A program made the translations under genes and the position numbers. A model generated the notes under the pieces. The model was not told where the DNA came from. It did no database searches and was given only the letters and a program-made list of their open reading frames with translations. From Bacilli bacterium (GTDB lineage: Bacteria; Bacillota_I; Bacilli_A; RFN20; CAG-826): DNA of 37,344 nucleotides. The DNA lies in assembly GCA_017450325.1 (NCBI GenBank), contig JAFSVB010000061.1, positions 1-37,344 of the forward strand. The letters are read 5' to 3'. Positions 23,387 through 32,116 of this stretch are shown one piece after another. Numbering within the stretch: the stretch's first letter is position 1; each line of letters opens with the position of its first letter.

Positions 23387-23665
23387 ATGCCTGAACAGAG
23401 ATGGGAACGATTGATCCAAGTGCGAAAAGCACATGGGATGAGCCAAGAGGATGCCGCCAAAGCCTGCGATGTCGGCGTCATGACCTGGAGTCGTTGGGAG
23501 CGCGGTGCGACAATCCCCGACGCAGCGACTCTAAAGAAGATGTCTCAGATCTTTAAGGTTTCTATAGACTATCTTCTAGAGAATGATGAATTTGTCATGT
23601 TTAGCCCTGAGCAAACTATCGTCTTGTCCCAGGCTGCCGATATTCTGAAATCCAAATTCAATTAA
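23387..23665 (+). CDS. XRE-family repressor of the provirus
   Basis: 92 aa. The Cro/C1 HTH covers residues 8-65 (SQEDAAKACDVGVMTWSRWE, then DYLLEN), and the last 25 residues are helical and may dimerise. The ribosome site AAGGAG precedes ATG 23387. It is transcribed away from the 13.6-kb minus-strand operon and separated from it by a gap with dyads, so it probably holds that operon off. There is no peptidase domain, so induction would not be LexA-like self-cleavage. Confidence 0.85.
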   Translation: MPEQRWERLIQVRKAHGMSQEDAAKACDVGVMTWSRWERGATIPDAATLKKMSQIFKVSIDYLLENDEFVMFSPEQTIVLSQAADILKSKFN

Positions 23666-23697
23666 GACCTCCAAGTTGGCGTTCTCCACCGTCTCCT

Positions 23698-23717
23698 TGG
23701 GTTACATTTGGGTTACA
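23698..23717 (+). repeat. Arm-type integrase site, right end
   Basis: Identical over 20 bases to 681-700, in the same orientation. It lies about 97 bases inside the right core. A 6-bp dyad (TAGGGT/ACCCTA) follows a few bases later, and CACGAATAAATA (23749-23760) repeats 23327-23338. Confidence 0.65.
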
Positions 23718-23813
23718 CGACTAGGGTTAACACCCTAATTAAACTAGCCACGAATAAATAAAAAGCGGAAAGTGCACTAATCATCGATGAATAATTCTCG
23801 ATGTGTTACACTC

Positions 23814-23864
23814 CCCGCATCGCGCTCCAAAAGCAAAATTCCCTCGATGACGTCGATGGTTTTT
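23814..23864 (+). other. Right attachment site (copy B)
   Basis: CCCGCATCGCGCTCCA (23814-23829) matches the left core at 621-636 with one mismatch. An imperfect hairpin with a T-run (23841-23864) follows at the same distance as in copy A. With copy A it delimits the element at about 23.2 kb. Confidence 0.65.
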
Positions 23865-23913
23865 ACTTAAACTCAGCCTACGGAAATCGGCCTTTTCTCC
23901 GAGCTCCACGAAG

Positions 23914-23942
23914 TTGTTTACCATTAAATAACTAAGTATAAT
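23914..23942 (+). promoter_or_regulatory. Sigma-A-type promoter of the XRE-acetyltransferase gene
   Basis: TTGTTT (23914-23919), a 17-base spacer, and TATAAT (23937-23942), 23 bases before ATG 23966. Confidence 0.65.
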
Positions 23943-23965
23943 GAATACGATTGGAGAACTTTTTT

Positions 23966-24850
23966 ATGGGCAAGGAATTCGGAAGGAAAATCAGGGAGCT
24001 TCGAAAGAGCAAAGGGCTCAACCAGCAACAATTCGCGGAGAGCCTAGGCTATGCGAACAAATCGATGATCTCTCACATCGAGGACGGCTCGTCGGAGATG
24101 AGCTATGAGAAGATCCTCGTCTTGATCCGCGAATACATGGTCAACGCCAGCGAATACCTCGACCTCGACGCCACGGGAATCGAGGAACTCGACAAAAAGA
24201 TCAAGGAGATCTCCGCCCCAGACCCTAACCGCGTCTATCCGATGCGCGATTACCAGGGCTTAGTCAATGTCAAGCCCACCGTGAGGAATCCAAACATCAT
24301 CGTCGGCGATTTCACCTATTACTCGGGGAACAACTTCGAATCCAGTGTCACCCACCATTACGACTTCATCGGCGACAAACTCATCATCGGCAAATTCTGC
24401 CAGATCGGGGCCAATGTCGAATTCGTGATGAACGGGGCCAACCACCAGATGAACGCGGCCACGACCTTCCCATTCTACATTTTCCGCGGCTGGGAGATGG
24501 AAAGCCCGGCCAAAGAGAATTTGCCCCTAAAAGGCGATACGGTCATCGGCAACGACGTCTGGATCGGCGAAGACGCGGTTATCCTCCCCGGCGTCCACAT
24601 CGGAGACGGGGCCATCATCGGAAAAGGCGCGGTGGTGGGGAGCGACATCCCTCCCTACTCTGTCGCAGTGGGGAATCCCGCGAAGGTCATCCGGAAGCGG
24701 TTCGACGAGGAGCTGATTGAATTGCTGGAGGAGACTAAGTGGTGGGACCTTCCCGTCGAGGAAATCCAAACCCTTATCCCCATCCTCACGAGCCCAGATT
24801 TAGATATGCTCAAAGCAGAATTGAAGAAAAGAAAAGAAGCCAAACCATAA
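23966..24850 (+). CDS. XRE-HTH fused to a VatD/CatB-type xenobiotic acetyltransferase
   Basis: 294 aa. Residues 1-75 are a Cro/C1 HTH (NQQQFAESLGYANKSMISHI). From about residue 80 it is a complete hexapeptide-repeat acetyltransferase of the Vat/CatB class: NPNIIVGDFTYYSG, DFIGDKLIIGKFCQIG, FVMNGANHQM with the catalytic His, then left-handed beta-helix repeats (VIGNDVWIGEDAVILPGVHI) and GNPAKVIRKRF. Enzymes of this class move acetyl from acetyl-CoA to streptogramin A or chloramphenicol, though many have unknown substrates. The HTH fusion is unusual. ATG 23966 is chosen over the upstream in-frame TTG 23951 because GGAG and a good promoter precede it. Outside the provirus, between att copies B and C. 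Confidence 0.85.
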   Translation: MGKEFGRKIRELRKSKGLNQQQFAESLGYANKSMISHIEDGSSEMSYEKILVLIREYMVNASEYLDLDATGIEELDKKIKEISAPDPNRVYPMRDYQGLVNVKPTVRNPNIIVGDFTYYSGNNFESSVTHHYDFIGDKLIIGKFCQIGANVEFVMNGANHQMNAATTFPFYIFRGWEMESPAKENLPLKGDTVIGNDVWIGEDAVILPGVHIGDGAIIGKGAVVGSDIPPYSVAVGNPAKVIRKRFDEELIELLEETKWWDLPVEEIQTLIPILTSPDLDMLKAELKKRKEAKP

Positions 24851-25264
24851 ATAAAAAGAACTACCAACTGATCGCGTTCACCGAGGACGGCCTTTCTCTG
24901 GACGTCCATGTTGACGCGGAGAAAGAGACCATTTGGCTTCACCCAAGCCGAGATGGCCGAGCTTTTCGGGGTAAATGTCGATACCATCGGCCTCCATCTA
25001 CGCAACATCTACCGGGAAGAAGAACTCGAAACCTCAACTTACGAGGAATCCTCGGTAGTTCGCTTTGAAGGCAATCGCCAAGTGAAACGTACCATCCGGA
25101 TTTATGATTTGGACGCCATTATCGCAGTTGGGTATCGCGTAAAATCGAGGCGAGGCCTGGTTTTCCGCCGCTGGGCGAACGCGGTGCTTAAGCAATATCT
25201 CGTCGAAGGCTATGCCTTGAACGAAAAGCGTATGGACGCATGGCAATCGCCAACGACGGCTTAG
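24847..25264 (+). pseudogene. RhuM-family gene with frameshift
   Basis: The frame beginning at ATA 24847, overlapping the acetyltransferase stop, reads NKKNYQLIAFTEDGLSLDVH and then leaves the family. One base later in phase the match resumes (TQAEMAELFGVNVDTIGLHL to VLKQYLVEGYALNEKRM) and ends at 25264. An extra C near 24940 explains the break. The product is homologous to the intact gene at 25560 but also lacks its last about 40 residues. RhuM proteins are common on mobile elements and of unclear function. It is probably dead unless the shift is a sequencing error. Confidence 0.7.
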
Positions 25265-25364
25265 CCGCCCTTACGATCCTCATCGCCGAGAGCAAACCCG
25301 AGGAAAAGGAAATCATGGTGGCCGTGACCATGAACATGACCGGGAAATAAGAGGATTTGTACTC

Positions 25365-25417
25365 CCCGCATCGTGCTCAACGAATCAAAATTGTCTCGAC
25401 GCTGTCGGGACTTTTTT
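25365..25417 (+). other. Third attachment-like copy (C)
   Basis: CCCGCATCGTGCTCAA (25365-25380) matches copy A with one mismatch at the end. GTCTCGA (25393-25399) and TCGGGAC (25405-25411) form a stem followed by six T, as in copies A and B. It suggests a further integration event, or decayed element, between B and C. Confidence 0.55.
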
Positions 25418-25559
25418 GAAGGAACGCGCAAAACCAAAAATATTACACGAACAAAGACATAACAAAGCATTGTATGAAAAAGCGCAACTCGCGCCAACTT
25501 GTGCGATAAACGCACAGGTTCGCATAAGAGGCGCTGGCTCGGCAATGGAAGGAGCCCCT

Positions 25560-26093
25560 ATGGAGGAAAAGAAGTACGACTTGATAGCCTTTACGGACAA
25601 AGGGCTTTCCCTCGATGTCCGCGTCGATCCCGACGAGGATACGGTATGGCTCACTCAAACTGAGATGGCGGAGCTTTTCAACGCGAAAAGGGAAGGCATT
25701 CTTTATCACCTTCGGAATATTTATCAGCAAGGAGAATTGGCTAAAGGGGCAACTTGTAAAGAAATTTTACAGGTTCAAACCGAAGCCGGCAGGCTGGTTC
25801 GACGCACCCGGCCGATTTACAATCTCGACGTCATCATCTCCGTGGGCTACCGCGTGAAGTCCGGTCGCGGCGTCATGTTCCGGAAATGGGCCTCATCGGT
25901 TCTGAAGCAATATCTAATCAAGGGATACGCCGTGGATGAGAAAAGGCTTTCTGCCCACGACAAATCCTTGGCCGAACTCTCCGGCAAGGTCCTATCGCTA
26001 GATGCGAGGACGCATGCTAACGAAGAACGGGTCAAAGCGCTCAAGGAAGTGGCGTTCCAGAAACGATATTTCGAGTCTGTGTTGCTGCGATAA
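25560..26093 (+). CDS. RhuM-family protein, short form
   Basis: 177 aa. ATG 25560 is chosen because AAGGAG precedes it; other in-frame starts lie upstream at 25416 and 25545. The RhuM core is clear: IAFTDKGLSLDVRVDPDEDT, VWLTQTEMAELF, ILYHLRNIYQQGEL, then VISVGYRVKSGRGVMFRKWA and LKQYLIKGYAVDEKRL. Long family members continue with a further C-terminal region; here a short helical end (KVLSLDARTHANEERVKALK) replaces it. The TQTEMAEL part resembles a DNA-binding helix pair. It lies to the right of att copy C, next to the PTS operon terminator. Role unknown. Confidence 0.75.
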   Translation: MEEKKYDLIAFTDKGLSLDVRVDPDEDTVWLTQTEMAELFNAKREGILYHLRNIYQQGELAKGATCKEILQVQTEAGRLVRRTRPIYNLDVIISVGYRVKSGRGVMFRKWASSVLKQYLIKGYAVDEKRLSAHDKSLAELSGKVLSLDARTHANEERVKALKEVAFQKRYFESVLLR

Positions 26094-26164
26094 GCAAGGC
26101 TTTTCGATGGTGGGCGGCCCGATCACGCTAGATGGATTTCCCAGGAGGGTACTCGCTGCTAGGC

Positions 26165-26197
26165 AAAAAAGAAAGGCCACGGTTTCCCGCGGCCTTT
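26165..26197 (-). terminator. Terminator of the fructose PTS operon
   Basis: AAAGGCC-G-CGG and CCG-T-GGCCTTT pair around a GAAA loop on the minus strand, followed by a T-run (A-run 26165-26170). It lies just after the ptsI stop. Confidence 0.85.
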
Positions 26198-26202
26198 GCC
26201 GA

Positions 26203-27846
<1,644 letters not shown>

Positions 27847-27847
27847 A

Positions 27848-28105
27848 TTAGAGGTTTTCCTTAAAGACGTTTTCGAGGGCGGCGGAGGCGGCTTCTTCGT
27901 CGGCCCCTTCGCAGGTGACCTTGATTTCCTCACCGCACTTCACGCATAAGGACATGACGCCGAAGATGCGTTTGAGGTCGGCCTTTTTGCCTTTGTTTTC
28001 GATGGAGATGGCAGCGGCGTATTTTTTCGCCTCGGCCACGATGAGCCCCGCGGGGCGGGCGTGGATGCCTTCTTTGTCTTTGATGACGTAAACGAATGAT
28101 TTCAT
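27848..28105 (-). CDS. ptsH: HPr phosphocarrier protein lacking Ser46
   Basis: 85 aa, the usual HPr length. H15 in GIHARPAG is the phosphate carrier between enzyme I and the IIA domain. The second signature reads LKRIFGVMSL, so residue 46, normally the Ser phosphorylated by HPr kinase, is Arg. This HPr can carry phosphate to the sugar but should not form HPr-Ser-P, the CcpA corepressor. AAGGAGG precedes ATG 28105. It lies between fruA and ptsI and probably serves this transporter. Confidence 0.92.
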   Translation of the reverse strand: MKSFVYVIKDKEGIHARPAGLIVAEAKKYAAAISIENKGKKADLKRIFGVMSLCVKCGEEIKVTCEGADEEAASAALENVFKENL

Positions 28106-28124
28106 GAATAGACCTCCTTATCGT

Positions 28125-30131
28125 TTATTTTTTGGACCAGGGGAAATTGATGCCTTTCCACTTACCGAGCTCGGGATTGGCATGGTTCTTTTTAAGGATA
28201 CCAAGTAAGAGGGCGGTAATGAAGGAGCCGATGACGATGGCGAGCAAATACAGCAAGATGGTCCAGCCAGAAGGCTGAATGGTGGCCAAGACGAAGACGC
28301 CGCCATGGGGGGCTAAGAGTTGGCAACCGAATAGACCGGTGAATAAGCCGGCGACGGCGCTGCCGACGACGCTGGAGGCGATGACACGCCAAGGATCGCT
28401 GGCGGCAAAGGGAATGGCGCCTTCGGTGATGAAGGAAGCGCCCATGACGTAGTTGACGTAGGCGTCACGCCGTTCCTGCTTGGTGTATTTCTGGGGGAAG
28501 AGGTTGGCGGAGATGGCGATGCCAAGCGGCGGGACCATACCACCGGCCATGACGGCGGCCATGATGATGTAACCGGAGGGATTGCCGGCGCTAGCGGACG
28601 CCAAGGAACCGACGGCGAAGACGTAAGCGGCTTTGTTGACGGGGCCACCCATATCGACGGCCATCATGCCACCGAGCAAGGCGCAAAGGAGGATGGTGAG
28701 GTTATTGCTGGCGAGCCAGTTGAGCATGTTGGTGAAGCCGATGTTGACATAGATAAGCGGGGTGTTGACCAAATACATGGTGACGCCGATGCAAAGGGTA
28801 CCGAGGACCGGCACGACCAAGGTCGCTTTGAGGGAATCCAAGGATTTGGGCAAGAAGGAGAAGAGGCGGTTCAAGCCGATGACGATGTAGCCTGCGGCGA
28901 AACCGGCCACGATCCCACCCAAGAAACCGGCGTTGGCATCGTAAGGATAATCCGCGCCCATGATGGTAGCGAGGATGTTGAAGTTGGATTGGGTCGCGAT
29001 GAAGCCACCGACCATACCGACGGCCAAAGCGCCTTTGTTCTGACGGGTGATGGAGTAGGCGATGAAGCCAGCTAAGACCCAGACCATGAAGTTGAAGGCA
29101 TAGCCCCCAACGGTCTTAAACCAAGCGGCGACGGGGTTGACCGAGCCGAAGGCGGAGCTACCGGCGTTGCCGGCGATGGTGTCGATTAAGAAAGCCAAGG
29201 CGATGAGGATGCCCCCGCCGATGACGAAGGGGAGCATGTGGCTGACGCCGCTCATCAAATGCTTATAGATTTGTCTGGCGATGGATTGTTTGCCTTCGCT
29301 GCCGGCGGTTTTACGCTCTTCGCCCGCTTTGTAGATGGGCGTATTGGGATCGAGGGCACGATTGATCAAAGCCTCGGGTTCGTGGATGCCTTTGGCAACG
29401 GCGACTTGGACGACCCGTTTCCCGGCAAAGCGATCCATTTCGACTTGGACATCGGCGGCGACGACAATGCCTTCGCAGTGTTCGATTTCCGCATCGGTCA
29501 GCGCGTTTTTGATGCCGCCGGAACCATTGGTTTCGACTTTGATGGAGATGCCCATCTCTTTCGCTTTATCCTTTAAGGCTTGTTCGGCCATGTAGGTGTG
29601 GGCGATGCCAGTGGGGCAACCCGTGACGGCCAAGACACGGGGGAATTGCACGGATTCTTCGTTTTCTTCGAGTTTGCCTGCCTCGGCTTCGTCGATGATC
29701 TTAAGGAATTCTTTTTTGCTCTTAGCGGCGATGAGCTGGTTCTTGAAGTCCTCGTCCATGAGCATTTCGCTTAAGCGTGCCAAAACGTCGAGATGGACAT
29801 TGTCCTCGGAATTGGGCGCGGCGATGAGGAAGAGGAGTTGGACTTTTTCCCCGTCGAGGGAAGCGTAGTCGACTCCATCCCGAATCACCATGGCGGCTAA
29901 AGCCGGCTTGGCGACGACCTCGGATTTGCAATGGGGGATGGCGATGCCTTCACCGATGCCGGTGGTGGATTCCTCCTCCCGTTTAAATACCCCTTTTTGA
30001 TAGACTTCGACGTCTTGAATGGCACCCGATTTGGCGATGAGGGCCACGGCTTGTTGGATGACGTCTTCTTTGGAAGCGGCTACCGCTGCCACGTTGATGG
30101 TTTTTTCTGATAGTAGATCCGTTATTTTCAT
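28125..30131 (-). CDS. fruA: Fructose-specific PTS transporter, IIABC
   Basis: 668 aa in the order IIA, IIB, IIC. IIA: H67 in IAIPHCKS. IIB: C172 in VTGCPTGIAHTYMAEQAL. IIC: eight or more TM helices from about residue 300 (MLPFVIGGGILIALAFLID), with MGGPVNKAAYVFAVG near the middle. It takes up fructose and phosphorylates it at C1. AAAGGAGG precedes ATG 30131. It lies after fruK and before ptsH, so all steps from PEP to fructose 1-phosphate are encoded together. Relatives may also carry mannose-type sugars; FruK beside it favours fructose. Confidence 0.93.
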   Translation of the reverse strand: MKITDLLSEKTINVAAVAASKEDVIQQAVALIAKSGAIQDVEVYQKGVFKREEESTTGIGEGIAIPHCKSEVVAKPALAAMVIRDGVDYASLDGEKVQLLFLIAAPNSEDNVHLDVLARLSEMLMDEDFKNQLIAAKSKKEFLKIIDEAEAGKLEENEESVQFPRVLAVTGCPTGIAHTYMAEQALKDKAKEMGISIKVETNGSGGIKNALTDAEIEHCEGIVVAADVQVEMDRFAGKRVVQVAVAKGIHEPEALINRALDPNTPIYKAGEERKTAGSEGKQSIARQIYKHLMSGVSHMLPFVIGGGILIALAFLIDTIAGNAGSSAFGSVNPVAAWFKTVGGYAFNFMVWVLAGFIAYSITRQNKGALAVGMVGGFIATQSNFNILATIMGADYPYDANAGFLGGIVAGFAAGYIVIGLNRLFSFLPKSLDSLKATLVVPVLGTLCIGVTMYLVNTPLIYVNIGFTNMLNWLASNNLTILLCALLGGMMAVDMGGPVNKAAYVFAVGSLASASAGNPSGYIIMAAVMAGGMVPPLGIAISANLFPQKYTKQERRDAYVNYVMGASFITEGAIPFAASDPWRVIASSVVGSAVAGLFTGLFGCQLLAPHGGVFVLATIQPSGWTILLYLLAIVIGSFITALLLGILKKNHANPELGKWKGINFPWSKK

Positions 30132-30149
30132 GTCTTCTATCCTCCTTTC

Positions 30150-31052
30150 CTAATCCATCATATGGAGCAAGGCCTCGACTTCCTCGCGGGTGGCTAGTCC
30201 TTCGGAGAAAGCGGATGCGCTGCCCGTCGCGATGCCCTTTTTAAAGGCGCTCGCGATATTGCCTGATTGAACATATTCGTCAATGAAGCCGGCTACCAGG
30301 GAATCCCCAGCCCCGACGGTATTGACGACTTTTCCTTTGGGGGCTTGCAAGTGGAGGGGTTCTAACCCCTTGCCCACCAGTAACGCCCCATCTCCTCCTA
30401 AGGAGACGATGACGTTGCTTGCCCCAAGGCTTAACAATTTCTTGGCGTTTTCGATGAGTTCTTCTTCGTTGTGGATGTGCGTATGGAACATCTCTTCGAG
30501 TTCTTCTTGGTTGGGTTTTACCAGAAGCGGATGGTATTTGAGGGTATTTAGGAGGATGTCGCCCGTGGCATCCACGATGAGTTGGACGTGCTGATTCTCG
30601 ATGCGGGCTAGGATCTTCTCATAGATGTCGCTTGGTAAGGAGGAGGGCACCGTGCCGGAAATCACCAGCAGATCTTCCTTGGTCAGCGTTTCCAAGAAGA
30701 CCATCAGCTCTTCGATTTGCGCGTCGCTGATGTCGGGTCCTTGCCCATTGATGGCCGTTTCTTCCTCACCCCTTAATTTGACGTTGATGCGGGTATTGCC
30801 TTCGACTTGCACGAAGCCGGATTCGATGCCTCGTTTTTGTAGTTCCCCTTTGATGTAATCTCCGGTGAAACCGCCTAAGAACCCGGTGGCGATCGATTTC
30901 CGTCCTAAGTTGGATAAGACAATCGAGACGTTGATGCCTTTGCCTCCGGGCATGCAGTGTTCCCCTTGGGAGCGGTTGACGGCACCCTTTTCCAAGTGTT
31001 TCAGGTCGACGACATAGTCGATGGCCGGGGAGAAGGTGAGGGTAACGATCAT
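30150..31052 (-). CDS. fruK: 1-phosphofructokinase
   Basis: 300 aa, PfkB family. Visible motifs: an N-terminal substrate-binding region (TLTFSPAIDYVV), GGKGINVS (36-43), and the C-terminal signature NTVGAGDSLVAGF with catalytic D250. It converts fructose 1-phosphate and ATP to fructose 1,6-bisphosphate, feeding glycolysis. Its ATG overlaps the fruR stop (ATGA). A tagatose-6-phosphate kinase would look similar, but the fruR-fruK-fruA order settles it. Confidence 0.93.
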   Translation of the reverse strand: MIVTLTFSPAIDYVVDLKHLEKGAVNRSQGEHCMPGGKGINVSIVLSNLGRKSIATGFLGGFTGDYIKGELQKRGIESGFVQVEGNTRINVKLRGEEETAINGQGPDISDAQIEELMVFLETLTKEDLLVISGTVPSSLPSDIYEKILARIENQHVQLIVDATGDILLNTLKYHPLLVKPNQEELEEMFHTHIHNEEELIENAKKLLSLGASNVIVSLGGDGALLVGKGLEPLHLQAPKGKVVNTVGAGDSLVAGFIDEYVQSGNIASAFKKGIATGSASAFSEGLATREEVEALLHMMD

Positions 31053-31795
31053 AGTTTGGCCTCCAATATATTGAGATGCTTATAGGCGTCTTTGGTGATG
31101 GTATCGGTGATGAGAGCGGTGGGATCGAAGGGGTGGAAGCTCACCGCGGTGACGATGCCGAATTTGGTGGAATCGGCCAGGACAAAGGCTTTTTCGCAAT
31201 GGTCAAAGGCCGTTTGTTTCATCGTGGCCTCGACGAGGTCGGGGGTGGTGAATCCGGCTTTGAGATCGACGCCATTGACACCGAAAAAGCCCAAGTCGAA
31301 GCGAAACCTGGCCACGCTTTCTTGGGCAAAGGGGCCGACCAAGGCATCGGTGGATAATTTGATTTCCCCGCCGACGACATAGACTTTGAGCCCTTTGGAC
31401 ATCACCTTACGGGCGATTAAGAAGGAATTGGTGACGACGGTGACGCCGGGGATATTGAGTTCTTCCGCTAAAGCGTAAGTGGAAGTGCCGGCATCGAGAT
31501 AGATGAACATATTGGGGCGGATGAAGGTCACCGCCTTCATGGCGATGGCTTTCTTTGCCCCGGATTGGATTTCCATCTTCTGCTCGACGGAAAGCTCATA
31601 GGAGAGCGTCTCGTCGTTGATGGCCTGGGCGCCGCCACGAAGGCGGATCAATTTACCTTGACGGTCGAGTTCAATTAAATCCGCGCGAATCGTGGATTCA
31701 CTGGAATCGGTTAAGGACATCAAATCGTGCATCGACACGAATTTGTGACGATTCACGGCATCGAGGATTTGGGAGAATCTCGCTTCTTTTAACAT
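31049..31795 (-). CDS. fruR: DeoR-family regulator of the fructose operon
   Basis: 248 aa from ATG 31795 (LKEARFSQILDAVNRHKFVS), the usual DeoR start; in-frame ATG 31807 is also possible. The N-terminal winged HTH (MHDLMSLTDSSESTIRADLI) is followed by a sugar-phosphate-binding domain with IYLDAGTSTYALAEEL and VVGGEIKLSTDALVGP. It probably senses fructose 1-phosphate and represses its own operon. No clear ribosome site precedes either start. A cre box and four phased repeats lie just upstream. Confidence 0.88.
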   Translation of the reverse strand: MLKEARFSQILDAVNRHKFVSMHDLMSLTDSSESTIRADLIELDRQGKLIRLRGGAQAINDETLSYELSVEQKMEIQSGAKKAIAMKAVTFIRPNMFIYLDAGTSTYALAEELNIPGVTVVTNSFLIARKVMSKGLKVYVVGGEIKLSTDALVGPFAQESVARFRFDLGFFGVNGVDLKAGFTTPDLVEATMKQTAFDHCEKAFVLADSTKFGIVTAVSFHPFDPTALITDTITKDAYKHLNILEAKL

Positions 31796-31821
31796 GAAAG
31801 ACACCATACTTTGACATAGAA

Positions 31822-31836
31822 AGAAAGCGCTTTCAA
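31822..31836 (-). promoter_or_regulatory. CcpA cre box upstream of fruR
   Basis: TTGAAAGCGCTTTCT (minus strand) fits the cre consensus WTGNAANCGNWNNCW at every position. It lies about 15-27 bases before the possible fruR starts, so binding would repress the whole operon under catabolite control. Confidence 0.75.
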
Positions 31837-31840
31837 GAAA

Positions 31841-31880
31841 AAGTTCAAAAATCTTCAAAAAACATTAAAAAACCTTAAAC
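31841..31880 (-). promoter_or_regulatory. Four 10-bp-phased repeats upstream of fruR, candidate FruR operators
   Basis: Four consecutive 10-base units, AAGTTCAAAA, ATCTTCAAAA, AACATTAAAA and AACCTTAAAC (plus strand), place A-tracts on one helix face. This may bind FruR, bend the DNA, or act as an upstream promoter element. Confidence 0.5.
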
Positions 31881-32116
31881 GAGGAAGTGGAAACCTACAT
31901 TCTAAGCATGTATTTTTAGGCAAGAATCCAGTTAGGTATCTGTTGGCTTTTCGATTATCCGGAAGGATTCGACAAGGACTTTGCCACCGGCTTCCACGGA
32001 AAGATGCGTTGGGGGGAAGAAATAAAGGCTTGCTTCGATCCAATCGATCATCCCACAAAGTCATGCGGAAGAGATTCGCCATTCCCAAGTATGACTTTTC
32101 CGCTGAGTCGAAATCC
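31881..32116. other. Non-coding gap between fruR and the acyltransferase gene
   Basis: Only short unsupported frames; no ribosome sites, clear hairpin-plus-T terminator or tRNA seen. Confidence 0.4.

Noticed and set aside
25240-25350. A 36-codon frame ending just before att copy C
   Set aside because: No ribosome site and it overlaps the RhuM pseudogene; it could be a gene remnant, but nothing supports a function.
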